The notes under the pieces were generated by a model. That model did not search any database. It was given only the letters and a program-made list of their open reading frames with translations, and was not told the origin of the DNA. From Cheiracanthium punctorium (taxonomy: Eukaryota > Arthropoda > Arachnida > Araneae > Cheiracanthiidae): a stretch of DNA of 64,000 bases. Each line of letters opens with the position of its first letter. The stretch's first letter is position 1. The position numbers were made by a program, and so were the translations under genes. This document shows, one piece after another, positions 10,439 to 21,871 of this stretch. Location: assembly GCA_038373885.1 (NCBI GenBank), contig JAWZYV010013176.1, positions 57,913 to 121,912 on the forward strand, written 5' to 3'.

Positions 10439-11309
10439 TAAATTCTCAAAGTAAAAATAAAAGAATAATAATGATTTTTTTTGTTAGTTTATATTCGTAA
10501 GGTTATTTTTTTTTTTAATTATAATATCGTGTGCATGGGAAATCAGAGCAGGAATGTAATGCTTTACACGCAAAACAATAAGAATTGAAGATTTCCGAGG
10601 CTAATAGGTAAATTATTTTAGTTTGGCGAAAAAATAAAATGGCTCAAATGCCGATTTTGTGAAAGTGAGTTCTAGCGGTTTGCACAGATTTCGGCTTGGC
10701 GCAATTTATTGAGAGCTTAAGGAAATAGATTTTTGAAAACAAGTGCAAAGGTTTTATTAGAATACAGCGATAAATTTTAACGATCCGTGAAGAAATAATG
10801 CAGTTATTAAGGGATTTCAATTGATCTATCTCCAGAATTCTCGCCAAATGAGTACATTGATTTAAGTTGGGGGAATTCCGCCAAATTTCAGAAAATTGAA
10901 ATCTTCTCATTTAGTACATCAGAATAATGATGAATAAAACACGTTATAGTTGATAATTTAAAAAAATTCGGCTGTATTAAGGGATTCAACTTTTCAAATA
11001 AAGGCTTGCTTTACTTTTTCGCGATCGAACCATTTCCCATATATTATTGCTGCTAAGTCAATGCTTCGAATGATTTCCTGAAAAAACGCTTGCAAAATGG
11101 CGTATGTTGGCACTTTGGCGAGGCTTAGATTTGAAACTGGATTTTATTTGAGACTGGTATATATAATGACACTGGTTATAGATAAAAATGAATGTTGGTA
11201 TGAGTGTATGAGGTTGAAAAACTCCAGCACCGTTGAGCACCGTTGCACCATGAAATTTGGTTCACCTAAGTCTTTTATCATGGAGAAGCTTTTTATGCTA
11301 TCCGTTTTC

Positions 11310-12175
11310 CTCTAACTTGCCACCAGGTGGCGCAGCAGAACGTCAAATTCTATTCCGTTTAGCCGTTTACTATGCGAATATCGTCCAACCAATTTCGATG
11401 AAATTTGGTACACGCGGATATTAGAACACAGAGAATATTTTTCAGTATCCATTTTGCTGTAACTTGCCGCTAAATGGCGCTGAAAATCATCAACTTCTAT
11501 ACCGTTCGACCGATCGGCATAAAATCGGGTTTTATACTTACACATTTGAGCACGAAGAATATATTCTAACTGCGTTCCTTTTGATGTTACTCACCACTAG
11601 ATGACACTGCAATGCATTATTATTTTAACTCGCCACTAGATGACGCTGCAGCAGGCCAAATTCTTGACCATTCGAACGGTCGCTATGAAAATCCGTATAC
11701 ATAGCTATTTGAACAATGAGAATATTTTGGCGTTATCCATTTTGCTATAACTCGCCACTTGACGGCGCTGTAGCAAATCATTACTTTATTGAACCACTAG
11801 ATGGCCCTGCAGTGTATCACTTCTTGACTGTGCAAATGATCGCTATGAAAATAGGTATACATAGATATTTGAACACGGGGAAGAGTTTGGCGCTATCCAT
11901 TTTCCTATAACTAGCCACTAGATGTCGCGTCAACACATGAACTTCAGGACTGTCCAGCCGATAGTCATGAAAATTCGTATACATCGATATCTGAATGCGA
12001 AAAATATTTCCGCCGTATCCGTTTTGCTAAAACTCGCCACTAGATTGCGCTACGCCGCATGGCCTTCTGCACCGTACAAACGATTGCCTTGCAATTCGGT
12101 ATGCATGATTATTGGACACAATATAACGCGATATCCACTTTGCTATATCTGTTTATTACAATGAATAGTAATCAC
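11310..12175 (+). repeat. Degenerate tandem repeats in the 3' half of Helitron A1
   Basis: About seven units share CGCCACTAGATGGCGCTGCA, then a diverged middle, GATATTTGAACA, GAGAATATTT and TATCCATTTTGCTATAAC. The same array is in the 47-kb copy (about 46995-47850). Confidence 0.8.
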
Positions 12176-12308
12176 CACAAATCGTAATATCAAAAAGTCC
12201 ATTCATTCCCGTGCGAAGAACGGGTACTTCAGCTAGTCTCTCATAAGACACTAAGGAACACTAAGTTGGAAAGTAAAAACTGTGAGATAATTTATTTTCA
12301 CTGTGCAC

Positions 12309-12463
12309 CAGTGGCGTAGCCAGGATTTTATTTCGGGGTGGGCTGGGTATCAAATTTAAAGCTAAAATTCAATTGTAAGCTAAATATCAAATTGTAAGCT
12401 AAGTAAAGGGTCCCATTTCGGGGGGGAGCAGCCCTCGGAGCCCCCCCTCTTGCTACGCCCCTG
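12309..12463 (+). mobile_element. hAT-type MITE, GTGGCGTAGCC family
   Basis: It begins CAGTGGCGTAGCC and ends GCTACGCCCCTG, with an exact 8-bp duplication CTGTGCAC at 12301-12308 and 12464-12471. An 8-bp duplication with CAG...CTG ends is typical of hAT elements. Relatives lie at 23154 and 35939. Confidence 0.9.
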
Positions 12464-12639
12464 CTGTGCACCAAAGTATTAATCAACCTGCAGTTAAATG
12501 CTACCTTCCTCACTAAAGAGGAAAAATAGGTCTCTAATTAACAAATAAAAGCGTGTTAAAAAGAATGGCCTTAACATGTTCTTATACTCAACTCTTCCAT
12601 AATGTGATGGATCACGATATTTTGTAAAAATAAAAATAT

Positions 12640-12711
12640 TGTCGTGCCCAGGATTCAAACCTGGGTTATTGTGGCCACAACACAATATACTAACCGCTAT
12701 ACAAACACGGC
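12640..12711 (-). tRNA. tRNA-His(GTG)-like sequence, probably a pseudogene
   Basis: The 72-nt stretch on the minus strand folds as a cloverleaf: anticodon stem TTGTG/CACAA around TTGTGGC (anticodon GTG), D stem GTAT/GTAT, and T stem CCAGG/CCTGG. Defects are one C-A mismatch at the second acceptor pair and a B-box GGTTTGAATCC in which the normally invariant C56 is T. The sequence is otherwise close to animal tRNA-His. It may be a decaying tRNA gene or the head of a SINE; it is followed by repeat sequence. Confidence 0.6.
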
Positions 12712-12775
12712 CACAGTAAAAAAGGTTTTCTTAAGATTGTAAAATTTAGAAGTGTTCTACTTTCAATCAGGATAA

Positions 12776-13158
12776 GAAATGAGGAAATTATTTAATCCTG
12801 GCGATCCTGATCAGGATAATGAGATAAACTTATAAAATTATTGTACTGTCACCGCTTTTCATAAATGTACAACGTTTAAATTAAATCTGAGCGTTTAAAG
12901 TGTGCCAAATTTGAGTTTAAAGGAGTCGGTTACAAACATACAAACATACATACAGGTGAAGCTAATAAATAAAAGCGTGTTAAAATCAGGATAATGGGAT
13001 AAACTTATCAAATTATTGTATTATCATCGATCCTTAATATATCTACAAAGTTTAAATTAAAGTGGGTCAAAATCGAGTTCAAAGGAGTCGGATACAAACA
13101 TACAAGCATACAAGCATACAAACATACATACAGGTGAAGCTAATAAAAGCGTGTTAAT
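12776..13158 (+). mobile_element. Two tandem LINE-like 3' ends
   Basis: Two units of about 180-190 bp share ATCAGGATAATG, ATAAACTTAT, GGAGTCGG, a run of ACATACAA repeats, and the ending GGTGAAGCTAATAAA followed by AGCGTGTTAA. The CAAACATACATACAGG tail is what I associate with RTE-type LINE 3' ends, though no RT is present to prove this. Head-to-tail 3' ends suggest repeated 5'-truncated insertion or a tandem tail. Confidence 0.5.
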
Positions 13159-13399
13159 TAATGCATAAATTGCAACGTCTCAACAGAGGGAGAATTGCAG
13201 ATCATTAAAACCATAGGTTTCTGACTCACAGCCTGAGGTTTTGCCAAGGAAATATGTTATAAGTTCAAGCCGTAATCAACAGACTTTATTATAAATGTGT
13301 TTAAATTGCTACAAGTGTATTTAAATTGTTACAAGGCAAATAAACATTCACTCCACTTAATTTCGGTATTTTCATTAATTTTAAATAAAATTTAATTAT

Positions 13400-14358
13400 A
13401 TATATATATGTAATGTATAAAAAGGTAATTTGGGTTTTACTAGTTTGGGTATTGTTCAAGCGGGTACTTTCACTGTAAGTTTTACTTTCCTGTCATACTT
13501 GCCACGCGCGCTCTGGAGCTATGTTTTATTTATTTTGTTATTTGTCAAACATCAGGCCGTCGATTCTGAATTCTTTAGATGTACACGTGTCCCCACGCCC
13601 TTGTGTCCCCGGATGCGGGTCATGTTGGTAAATGTGTGTGGTTCGATCAGAGATAAGAGAGAGGAGGAGTTGTGTCTTCGCAGACCACGTGGTGTGGTGA
13701 GCGTAAATACTCCCGCACATCGAAAATCGGGGGACTTCTGCCACTGGAACTGCTTCATGAGTCCACGCTGATTCTTGTACCCGTCTTCCCTCCCTCCCTC
13801 CCCTCACCTCACCTCTTCTCATTCTAAATTGTAACTTAATTGTAATGTTCAATAAACCATATTACCTGCCTTAACTCTGAAGCTTACTTGAAATATCTGA
13901 CGTCTCAAATAGCCGGCAGGATGATTGCCTGTGTGCCAATTAAAAATTTTAAATCGTAAAAAAATTAACGCTCAAAAGTCCGGGAGACGGGTACAAGAAT
14001 CAGCGTGGACTCATGAAGCAGTTCCAGTGGCAGAAGTCCCCCGATTTTCGATATGCCGGAGTATTTACGCTCACCACACCACGTGGTCTGCGAAGACACA
14101 ACTCCTCCTCTCTCTTATCTCTGATCGAACCACACACATTTACCAACATGACCCGCATCCGGGGACACAAGGGCGTGGGGACACGTGTACATCTAAAGAA
14201 TTCAGAATCGACGGCCTGATGCTTGACAAATAACAAAATAAATAAAACATAGCTCCAGAGCGCGCGTGGCAAGTATGACAGGAAAGTAAAACTTACAGTG
14301 AAAGTACCCGCTTGAACAATACCCAAACTAGTAAAACCCAAATTACCTTTTTATACAT

Positions 14359-14371
<13 letters not shown>
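13400..14371. repeat. 387-bp inverted duplication with a 198-bp spacer
   Basis: Arms 13400-13786 and 13985-14371 pair without a single indel (paired positions always sum to 27771) and differ at only a few bases. TA runs lie at both outer edges. The left arm begins beside TATAAAAAGG and the spacer holds CAATAAA, so the parent unit may be an LTR or other transcribed repeat. Open frames on both arms mirror each other and are not genes. Confidence 0.9.
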
Positions 14372-14391
<20 letters not shown>

Positions 14392-14392
14392 T

Positions 14393-14788
14393 TATGACTA
14401 TGAAAAAGAATATACTAATACACACATCATTCTTAAACGATATATAGATGATATCTTACTTGTAAACACTACTAACAATAATAACATTATCTTCCCCATA
14501 AAATATCCATCTGCTCTGGAATTAATTAAAAATGATATGCTTAACAATTCTGTTAGTTTTCTAGATCTAAGTATCTCCCTCACTCCTAGAAATAGCCTTA
14601 GTTTCAATATATATGATAAGCGTAAAGATTTTAGCTTTAAAGTAAATAGCTTTACTCATTTTTCCTCCTGCTTACATAAATCTGTATTTCGCAATATCAT
14701 CTATAATCACTGCTGTAGAATCAAGTTTCTATGTTCTGATGATTTTAAAGTCTCCAATTTTAAATCTCTATTTCTGTCAGCTAGATAA
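14393..14788 (+). pseudogene. Reverse transcriptase fragment, Penelope-like type
   Basis: Conceptual translation gives RYIDDILLV, the RT catalytic block with the two aspartates, then SVSFLDLSISL, matching the FLD block after the active site in Penelope-like and related RTs. A Ser/Phe/Cys-rich segment (FTHFSSCLHKSVFRNIIYN) follows and the frame ends at 14788. The fingers region upstream is absent: the fragment begins beside the TA tract that closes the inverted duplication. GIY-YIG endonuclease sequence was not found. LINE-type RTs usually carry F/YADD, so YIDD with FLDL favours Penelope; DIRS or another lineage cannot be ruled out. Confidence 0.65.
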
Positions 14789-15784
14789 TACAACTATCCC
14801 ACTAAGTTCTTAAAATCTATTATATACAATTCTTGATAATGATGTGTCTAATGCCTTTGTTAATTTACTGGAGGTTGGGTGGGGTTTTGGTTTTAAGGTT
14901 GTAATTGGATGGTTGGGTCGGGCGGAGGAAGTTTTTCTCATAAAAAAAAGTAATATGTTTAAAAACAATTTGGATGTGTATATGCATGCATATATATATC
15001 TGGAGAGATTAATTAAAAAAAAAAAAAACAACGGGGTTCCTTTATTGTGATTATTCTGTCCTAAACATTATTTTTTATTTTTTTCTTATTTACTAGATTA
15101 ATCTTCTGTCATACAATAACTTATTATACATACTTTGTCAATAATAATAATCATTATATTTTTTAAACAATATGTTATATTTAATTTTGCTATACTATTT
15201 ATTTTATTCAATCATTTTATTATTATTCAATATATATTTATTATATTAATATACCTGGATATTCTTAAAATTTAATAATATTACCTTTTAGTATTTGGCA
15301 ACTCCTATACTTTCTTCTTTCCACTTTTACACTTTTAATTAGTGGAAACACCATTTTTCACTTTTTACAATTCTTAGCATTGGCAACACATATCAATTGT
15401 TCAAATGAAATTTCCATGTGCTCTGCTCAAGGTCTGGTATGTAAAATTATAATTCCTATTTCTAATTTTTGTTATCTTTTTGATTTCTTCTTTCCTTTAT
15501 ATAGTAGGGTAGGGCCCAGATGTGTGGAGTTAATATCTCTTCTGATATGCCACACAACCGAAACCCTACTATTTGGTTTGCTGTAAATTATAATCTACTG
15601 TTTGTGGCCCCTGACGATGGTGACAGTGGTTATAATTTCCGTTCCATTATATTATCACAATAATTCTTGCACTTTATTTGGCTTGAAAATCTGGTTTCTA
15701 ATTCTTGCTAATAGCTGTTATATTTTTATGCGAGATATGTCTTATTTGTAGTATGTTTTGTGTTTTACTTGTTAGTTATATATA
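14789..15784. other. AT-rich tail after the RT fragment, no gene seen
   Basis: The stretch is very AT-rich. CCCCTGACGATGGTGACAG at about 15610 resembles the end-region wording of some retroelements but lacks a GAAA core partner. It may be the untranslated end of the RT element. Confidence 0.4.
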
Positions 15785-16744
15785 TATATTAGAGATACTT
15801 TTTTTGTTTAATTCTAGCAACTTGACAAGCTCTTACACAAAAGTTACATGAGTAGAAAATACCTCAGGAAAATACTTGAGATGGCTAGGAATAACCCCAA
15901 CATCTCTCAAATTAACTTTAATAAGTTCTGTTGCAAGTGAAAGTTTTTAAATGTCGTATGGTTTCAATATTACTCTCTTTGAAAACTACTGCGCTAAATA
16001 ACCAGACTCAACTACTCGGGGTCCGAACGTGACGTCATGAATTAAAAGTTGCGTGAAATTTGTAAACTCTGATACACAATTTAAGGTCCTATTCGCAATT
16101 CGAGCCATTCTAAATACTTCCTCGAGGTTATACAGCTTGATGTTTTTCACGAACCTGAACCATGGCGGATTTAAATATTTACCTTGATACAGCTGGGATA
16201 TTTTCCACCAAGGCGAGATGAAATATTTTGCGGTGCTAAAAACGTCAATCTGACAATAATTATGCTTAAAAATGTATGGAGAGCTGTTTTAATAGCAATG
16301 CATAAATTCCAAAAATCGCTAAAGAGTAGAAAGGCACCATTGGTTTAAAATAGCTAATCGGTTTTTTTTTCTTTAATTGAGCATTAAAGAGGGGGAAACG
16401 AAGAAAGATAATATTAATACTATAAGTAATAGATAGTATGAGTAATAGGTATTAATAGTAGAATTGTTAAGTTAATATGTATTAAAGCACAGCATATCAG
16501 GTTAATAAATATTTCGTAAAATTAAAATTGTTCTATTCATTATTTTTCAACGATCGTCTTACAAAAAATTAAACTGTAATCCTACGCTGCGTTAATATAT
16601 CACACAGTAGTTCCAACAAAGGAACTACTAATTTTTTTTCCCTTTTTTTTGGAGGGGGGGGGATTTTGTTTTCGCACAGGTAGTTACGATTATATTTTAG
16701 GAAAATGTTCGTTCCTACCGTGCGAAGAACAGGCTCGCAGCTAG
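15785..16744 (+). mobile_element. Helitron family B, 3' part (copy B2)
   Basis: It aligns with 1475-2518 and ends GTGCGAAGAACAGGCTCGCAG then CTAG (16741-16744) before T. It lacks the MITE found in copy B1, giving the empty-site reference (near 16395-16420). It contains a G-run at about 16650. No coding sequence. Confidence 0.7.
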
Positions 16745-18312
16745 TATAAAATAAACAGAAAATGGCTAAAATGTGCTTTAGCACACTGCCTGCGACATTT
16801 TTAGCACTAGGGTGCTATTTCGTTCAGTCCTACATTTTTGTCTACGCGACTTTGTCGATACGATTTGTCGACAGGTTTTGTAGACATGTGTAGTATGATG
16901 TCGATCGCTACAAATAAAGAGGGAATATGCCGTAACCACCGTAACTTGTATCCATGTGACGTTTTGTGTGTTTGCGGGTGAATTCTGAGCTCCCGAGATT
17001 ATGGACTGTTATTGTTATTTTGTAATCTAGCTGCTGCGTGACATACTTAGGTAAAAGTAACCAGTAACGAATATGCTTGCTTAATTTGAAGTCATTAAAC
17101 CGTTAATTTGGATTTTTGCGCATGTGTTATTAAGCTAATGCTTACATCTAGTAGTTGCCATTCGGAGCGTAGAAATATCGTCGATTTTGGTGATGCATAC
17201 GTTAGTGTATTATATAAATAGAATCTCATACACCTTTCGGAAACTTTATTTTTTAAATCATCCAACGCTAAAGTAGCATTCTAAAAGCCACTAAGTTAAA
17301 CACGAAAACTATTTTTTAGCGAAACTAGTCGCCGGGCAACCGTTTATTGAAAAGGAAAATCCTGAACTATCACTTGCGGAATAAAGTATCTTCCAGATTA
17401 AACTCAAGAGTAAATAATTTTAGAATTTAAGCACGACTGTGCTCTTACAATCCCAGGCAGTGTAAATTTGATATTTTAAAAATAAATTTATTGAGAGGGA
17501 AAGCGATAGTTTCTTTTTAATTGATTATAGCTCTTCTTAACCAAACTCTATCTATTTGAAGGTTAATTTTAGATGTCTTTATTTTTCAAGTTGGAGAGTG
17601 ATTATATTTTTAGCGTCCTGTAAGTATTGCTAATTTAATTTTTTAAGTCGCTAATTTTAACTGACATAATTTTTCATGGTATTTGTAGATTACGGCGGTC
17701 ACTAAAATTTAACTGTCAAGTAGATTTGAGATGTATCGCCAAGATGGTGTGAAATCTCGCAAAAACATTTGTGTTCCTATAGACCAGGGCTGACCGAATC
17801 GTGGAACCCATCGGATTACTTCAATTGGCGCACTATAGCCTTGTACCTACTTATTTGTTGATTAACTCCCTCACGCTCGCCGAACGTTGGCGAGCTTTCA
17901 ACGCTCACAAAGGAACTAGATGAAAACGAGAGTAAACAAGTTAGCTGTAAATGCAACAGTTAAGGACTTTGAAGACACTTAATTAAAAAAAAATACATTA
18001 ATTGGCAACCTAAAAAAAAAAAAAAAAAGTAATGTTGTACCAAACCGCTATTTTCTCTCTATTTAAAAAAAGTAACGGCCGCAGCCGCCGCTGTCAAAAG
18101 CTTGTTCTGCTATCTCCTCCGAAACCGTGGGGATTTGAGTTTCCACGAAGGTGTCCACGGATTCAGAAAATTCCGGGGAACCTGATAAGCTGACTTAAAT
18201 TTCGAAAATCGAATTCTTTTAGAAGATATTAATAAAAAACTGAAGAAATAAACATAATGGTTGCCAGGTTTGGCAATTTTCGCCAGCATAAAATTAGTCA
18301 TGCCTTTGCAAC
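16745..18312. other. Unassigned sequence with degraded repeats
   Basis: No gene is supported. The part at 17880-17990 (GAAGACACTTAATTA, ATTGGCAACC) matches 50590-50700 and, inverted, 36360-36440, so it belongs to the TTGGCGA-type repeat family. At 18180-18300 there is a weak reverse match to the start of Helitron A. Confidence 0.5.
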
Positions 18313-18495
18313 AAAGGGCGAATTAAAGGGGGGGGGAGCGGGCGACCGCGCCCCCCCCCCCGAAAGAAAAGAAATTAATGTAAAAGATCCTATTTTACTT
18401 CCATAAAATGGATGCATGTCAATCTTCTAACTAACCGCCCCCACCAACAAACTAACCGCCCCGCCCCTCGACAAACTTGCATTAATCCGCCACTG
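18313..18495. mobile_element. hAT-type MITE, GCGGATTAA family
   Basis: It begins AAAGGGCGAATTAA and ends ATTAATCCGCCACTG, with long G and C runs between. An exact 8-bp duplication TTTGCAAC lies at 18305-18312 and 18496-18503. The 53-bp element at 3311 is a shorter relative. Confidence 0.85.
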
Positions 18496-19000
18496 TTTGC
18501 AACAAAGCAATTCCAAGTATGTAGAATCGCGTGAAATTGACAAACATGAAGTAGAACTACACCCATTATACGCCAAATTAAAAAGTATACGAAATAAATA
18601 ACTCAAAGGTGTTACACAAAGTTGACGATTTTCAAATAGTAAGTTCTCTTAGACAACAGCCGTTTAGAATTAGCGATTATCCCTTTTTTCCAAAACAGAA
18701 TAACTAATTGTAACTGATTTAAAAAGCTCCATCTTGGCTTCAGGTACGATCTGGCAAAAGGCTATCTCTCCAAGCAGGATGAATTTAAACCGCGTTTTCC
18801 AAAATGTTAGCGTCCAGTATCTTAAAAATGAAAAATAATGAAAATCAGATTATAGTAAGACCGGTTAGGTTCAGCTTGGGTATTTGCTATGCCATTAAAG
18901 CAGTTTTAGTACAGCATGTATCTTTGCCAGTTTGGCGAGATTATAGATTTCGTGGTGCTAAATACGCCAATCTGCAAAGGATTATATATATGAATATATG
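18496..19000. other. Degraded repeat sequence
   Basis: The last part (about 18920-19000) matches Helitron B internal sequence (GGTGCTAAATACGCCAATCT) and is interrupted by the next element. Nothing else was recognised. Confidence 0.45.
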
Positions 19001-19358
19001 GGGCGCGTTCGAGAATTCATCGGTTGTGCACCGGTAACACCGGTGCACGACCAGAGCGTTCGAAAAGGCGGAGCGTTGGGCGGAGCTCTGGAAGTAACCT
19101 CGTTCGAAAACGTTTCGGTCATGTAGCGGTTGTCTGCTCAACGTGACCAGAGCGCAACCAGAATGACCCTGCCAGCGAGGTGGGTTATTCCGGTAATTGG
19201 CGTAGTGTTGCCAATGTTTATTTTTGTTTTCTTGACTTGGAATCGAATGTGGTGAGGACGACCGAAACCGGTTAACAACCGTGACGTCTCTTAACCAAAG
19301 AATGACCGCAACCGATAGCACCGGTGCATAACAGACCGGTGAATTCTCGGACGGGCCC
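19001..19358. mobile_element. Harbinger-like MITE
   Basis: Terminal inverted repeats GGGCGCGTTCGAGAATTCA and GGGCCCGTCCGAGAATTCA (the latter read inward from the right end) are followed by ACCGGT-rich subterminal sequence. A 3-bp duplication ATG flanks it (18998-19000 and 19359-19361). GGG-starting TIRs with a 3-bp duplication fit the PIF/Harbinger superfamily. Its GC content is well above the neighbourhood. No protein. Confidence 0.85.
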
Positions 19359-19361
19359 ATG

Positions 19362-20843
19362 GATAACGATTTTCCCGGTAACCTAACATGAGCAGTAATT
19401 TTCGGTTATGAACATGTGTAAACCGCCAAATAATGAAAAGTCGCCATTGGTGGCAAGCTATCATAGCTGCTCCGTTGTTTTATTAAAAAAATCATATGAA
19501 GTACTATTTTCTTAGAACGAATTATTAACTACGCATATTTACGTAAATCGCCAAATTACCATAAATTGCCATGGGTGGCAAATAACCAAGGTCTTACATA
19601 GGTTTTACATAATTAAAAATAGTGTGAAGTTTAAATCTTTATGTTCCAAGGAACATGCAAGAACCAAACAACGTGTAGCTGGGTAACATTCTATCTGATC
19701 CAATCTTCGGGTTTTGTCTGTTGAAATTAAGACTTTTTTTTTTAGGAATAAGCCTTATTAAGGGTCGAATGCCTCATACGAAAAGCGACTGTAGGGGGCC
19801 TTGTCATCTATTAATTTTAAATAAAAGGAATATTCTTCTGTTAGGTTGTCATATAAATACAAAAAATCTTCATGGTAACTGCACATGAATATTTATCGCC
19901 ACCTTGGCCAGAGGGAGGGGGGGGGGGTAAAGTAGGATTCAACCCTACTTTTAATTATTACACGCCTTTCAAAAAAGTATTCGAGTTGGAGAGAAATTTT
20001 TACTTCTGTATCATAGGTAAAGTATTTCTCTTCTTACTGGTGCAACAATCGGTATTTATTAATTCCTTTTCAGATTTCATCAGAAAAATCATTATTCTTT
20101 TATTTTTACTCCAGGAGTCTAAATTATTTAATAAATCGCCAAACATGGCAACCACGATGCTTATTTCTCTAATTTTGACTACAGGGGTTACAATTGCGGA
20201 ATTGCGGAGAGCAAAAATTAGCGTTTTTGACGGTTTTTTTTTTTTCTTTTATCAATATCTCCTAAACTAATTCGAATTTCGAAATTTAAATTAGCGGAGG
20301 TTCTTTCTCGAAATTTTCCGAATTCGTGGATATCTCGTTCGAAACTCAACTCCCAGCCGTTTAGTTGCGAAAGTTGCGAATTTTAAAAAATAATTTGTAA
20401 TTCACATAATCTAGAAAAGATTTTTTAGCTTGTACTCGAATACTTTTTTCAGAGAGTGTAACATAATGTTTTATCGTGTCCGTTACATTTTTTAGTGATT
20501 TATCATGCCACGTCAATCGGCGACATTTATGAAACCCAAAATATATTGTTATCAAAAATGGAACCACCGACAGCCTTTTAAATATTAAAAAAACTAAATC
20601 AAATTAAAATTTAAAAAATTGAATTCTAAACTCCAGATCGGCAAAGCTGATTCCTACTTTAGGACCCCACCCCGCCAAGTTGGCGATAAATGTATAAATG
20701 TAGCGACTTTCAGTAAATATATGGCAACCCTCGTGAAATCAGCAGTTATGTACTTCTTGATTTTTATTCTGCGTTCTTGTAAGAAGCGCCGGGAACCTAG
20801 CATGCCACTTTGGGTTCTGATTTGTGTTACTGTCACTCGTATT
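19362..20843. other. Unassigned sequence with a Helitron A fragment
   Basis: Positions about 20110-20240 are an inverted fragment of Helitron A (rc of GGATCGTGGTTGCCATG and GTAATTGTAACCCCTG). Many short TGGCGA/TCGCCA words recur. A 132-codon open frame at 19872-20270 runs through this repeat and is not a gene. Confidence 0.5.
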
Positions 20844-20847
20844 TTTA

Positions 20848-21165
20848 ACACTTTCCAACAAGGTTGAAAAGTGTTTTATGATTTCGGTTTGTCTGTCTGT
20901 CCGTCCGTGATCTAACTACCGTAAATATGCATCAATTTCTACGAAATTTAAATATGTTATTCTTATCTACTGTACCATGTCCCCTATTGAAAATGGTAAA
21001 AGTAGCATTTATAGTTTTTCTACAGGAGCACTCAAAATATTGCCAATACATTACGCTCTATGGGAAGTTTTTCTTTATAGTGTATCATCCTACTATACAG
21101 TTACGCTGATATCTGAATTCAAGATAAAACTTTCCGCCATTACTGCAAAAAGATTACAAAGTTAA
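20848..21165 (+). mobile_element. Family X repeat, partial
   Basis: CTTTCCAACAAGGTTGAAAA followed by TTTGTCTGTCTGTCCGTCCG matches the inverted right end of the element at 38425-39390. It contains one copy (21020-21064) of a module, ACAGGAGCACTCAAAA...AATACATTACGCTCTATGG, that recurs at three other loci. Superfamily unknown. Confidence 0.55.
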
Positions 21166-21183
21166 CACAAAAAGCGTAATAAC

Positions 21184-21386
21184 TTAAGGTAACCAAACGT
21201 CCCCATTTTCCGGGCGTTTTTCAAAATGTCCCCAAATGTAAAACAGGAATTGGGGACAATTTTTAATTACTGCCTTGTTTTTTAATTAAATTACTGTTAA
21301 TTATAAACGTCCACAGTTTTGTTTCAGAATCGGGGACATGTCCCCGATTCTCAGAACAAAACTGTTCAAAAATCTGGCCACCTTAA
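21184..21386. mobile_element. TTAA-flanked MITE
   Basis: TTAAGGTAACCAAACG at the left and AATCTGGCCACCTTAA at the right give inverted ends AAGGTNNCCA beside TTAA, the target duplication of piggyBac and Kolobok elements. The inside carries repeated GGGGACA/TGTCCCC words. Assignment to one of those superfamilies is inference. Confidence 0.7.
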
Positions 21387-21713
21387 ATAACTTCTTCACC
21401 GTTTGTACGATCCGCATGAAATTTTTTATAATTATAAATAAAAATATAGAAAACAATCTGCGCTACTTTAAAAATCTTAAAATCCACCTGTTCTCTCATT
21501 TTAAAGCGATTTTTTGCTTTTTTCAGCACCGTTTTATTTCCGAGAGTAAAAAAAGTAAGTCATTTGCGTGACAGAATTACCTATTTCAAGTGAATATGAC
21601 GTCATACAATTGGGATTCCAAGTCGTTTAAAATAGTTTTTCCAGATTACACAGTTTATTAAATTTTTTTCCTGGTTCATTGAGTGAAAAATAACGGTTTT
21701 CTTTATTTCCCAA
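21387..21713. other. Degraded Helitron-like fragment
   Basis: The wording at 21400-21545 (GTTTGTACGATCCGCATGAAAT, CTACTTTAAAAATCTTAAAATCCACC) parallels the 5' region of Helitrons A and B. No terminus is preserved. Confidence 0.4.
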
Positions 21714-21871
21714 ACAGCACAGAAAATTTGCATCAAACTTGCATTAAGCTTGATATTTCAAGCGTGTAAGCTTAATGCAAGTCAACATCAAGTTTCAAGT
21801 TTACACTTGCCCAACTTGTATTGGCATAGTAAGGTTGATTCAAACTTACTGTAGTCTGCTTCTGTGTGGAA
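21714..21871. mobile_element. Short relative of the AAGCTT element
   Basis: It starts CCCAAACAGCACAG and carries the same AAGCTTGA/CAAGTTTACACTTGCCCA subterminal wording as 24547-24715, ending about CTTCTGTGTGG. About 158 bp, with only the subterminal parts joined, as in a deletion derivative. Confidence 0.5.

Larger units (their letters stand above)
9892..12236 (+). mobile_element. Helitron family A, full length (copy A1)
   Basis: It starts with TCTTATAAATAAAAATG after an A and ends with CTAG (12233-12236) before a T, as Helitrons do when they insert between A and T. A hairpin, CCCGT-GCGAAGA-ACGGG, lies at 12208-12224, nine bases before the CTAG. There is no target-site duplication. The 2345-bp body has no Rep/helicase and is non-autonomous. 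It consists largely of internal repeats: a 242-bp direct duplication near the 5' end and about seven degenerate units of 120-130 bp near the 3' end. A second copy lies at 43877-47933. Confidence 0.9.

Noticed and set aside
13430..13771. 113-codon frames on both arms of the palindrome
   Set aside because: They mirror each other through the inverted duplication and have no known domain; the reverse frames are just as long.
15605..15640. CTGACGA at 15613 as a hammerhead core
   Set aside because: The core word fits but no GAAA partner or helix III follows.
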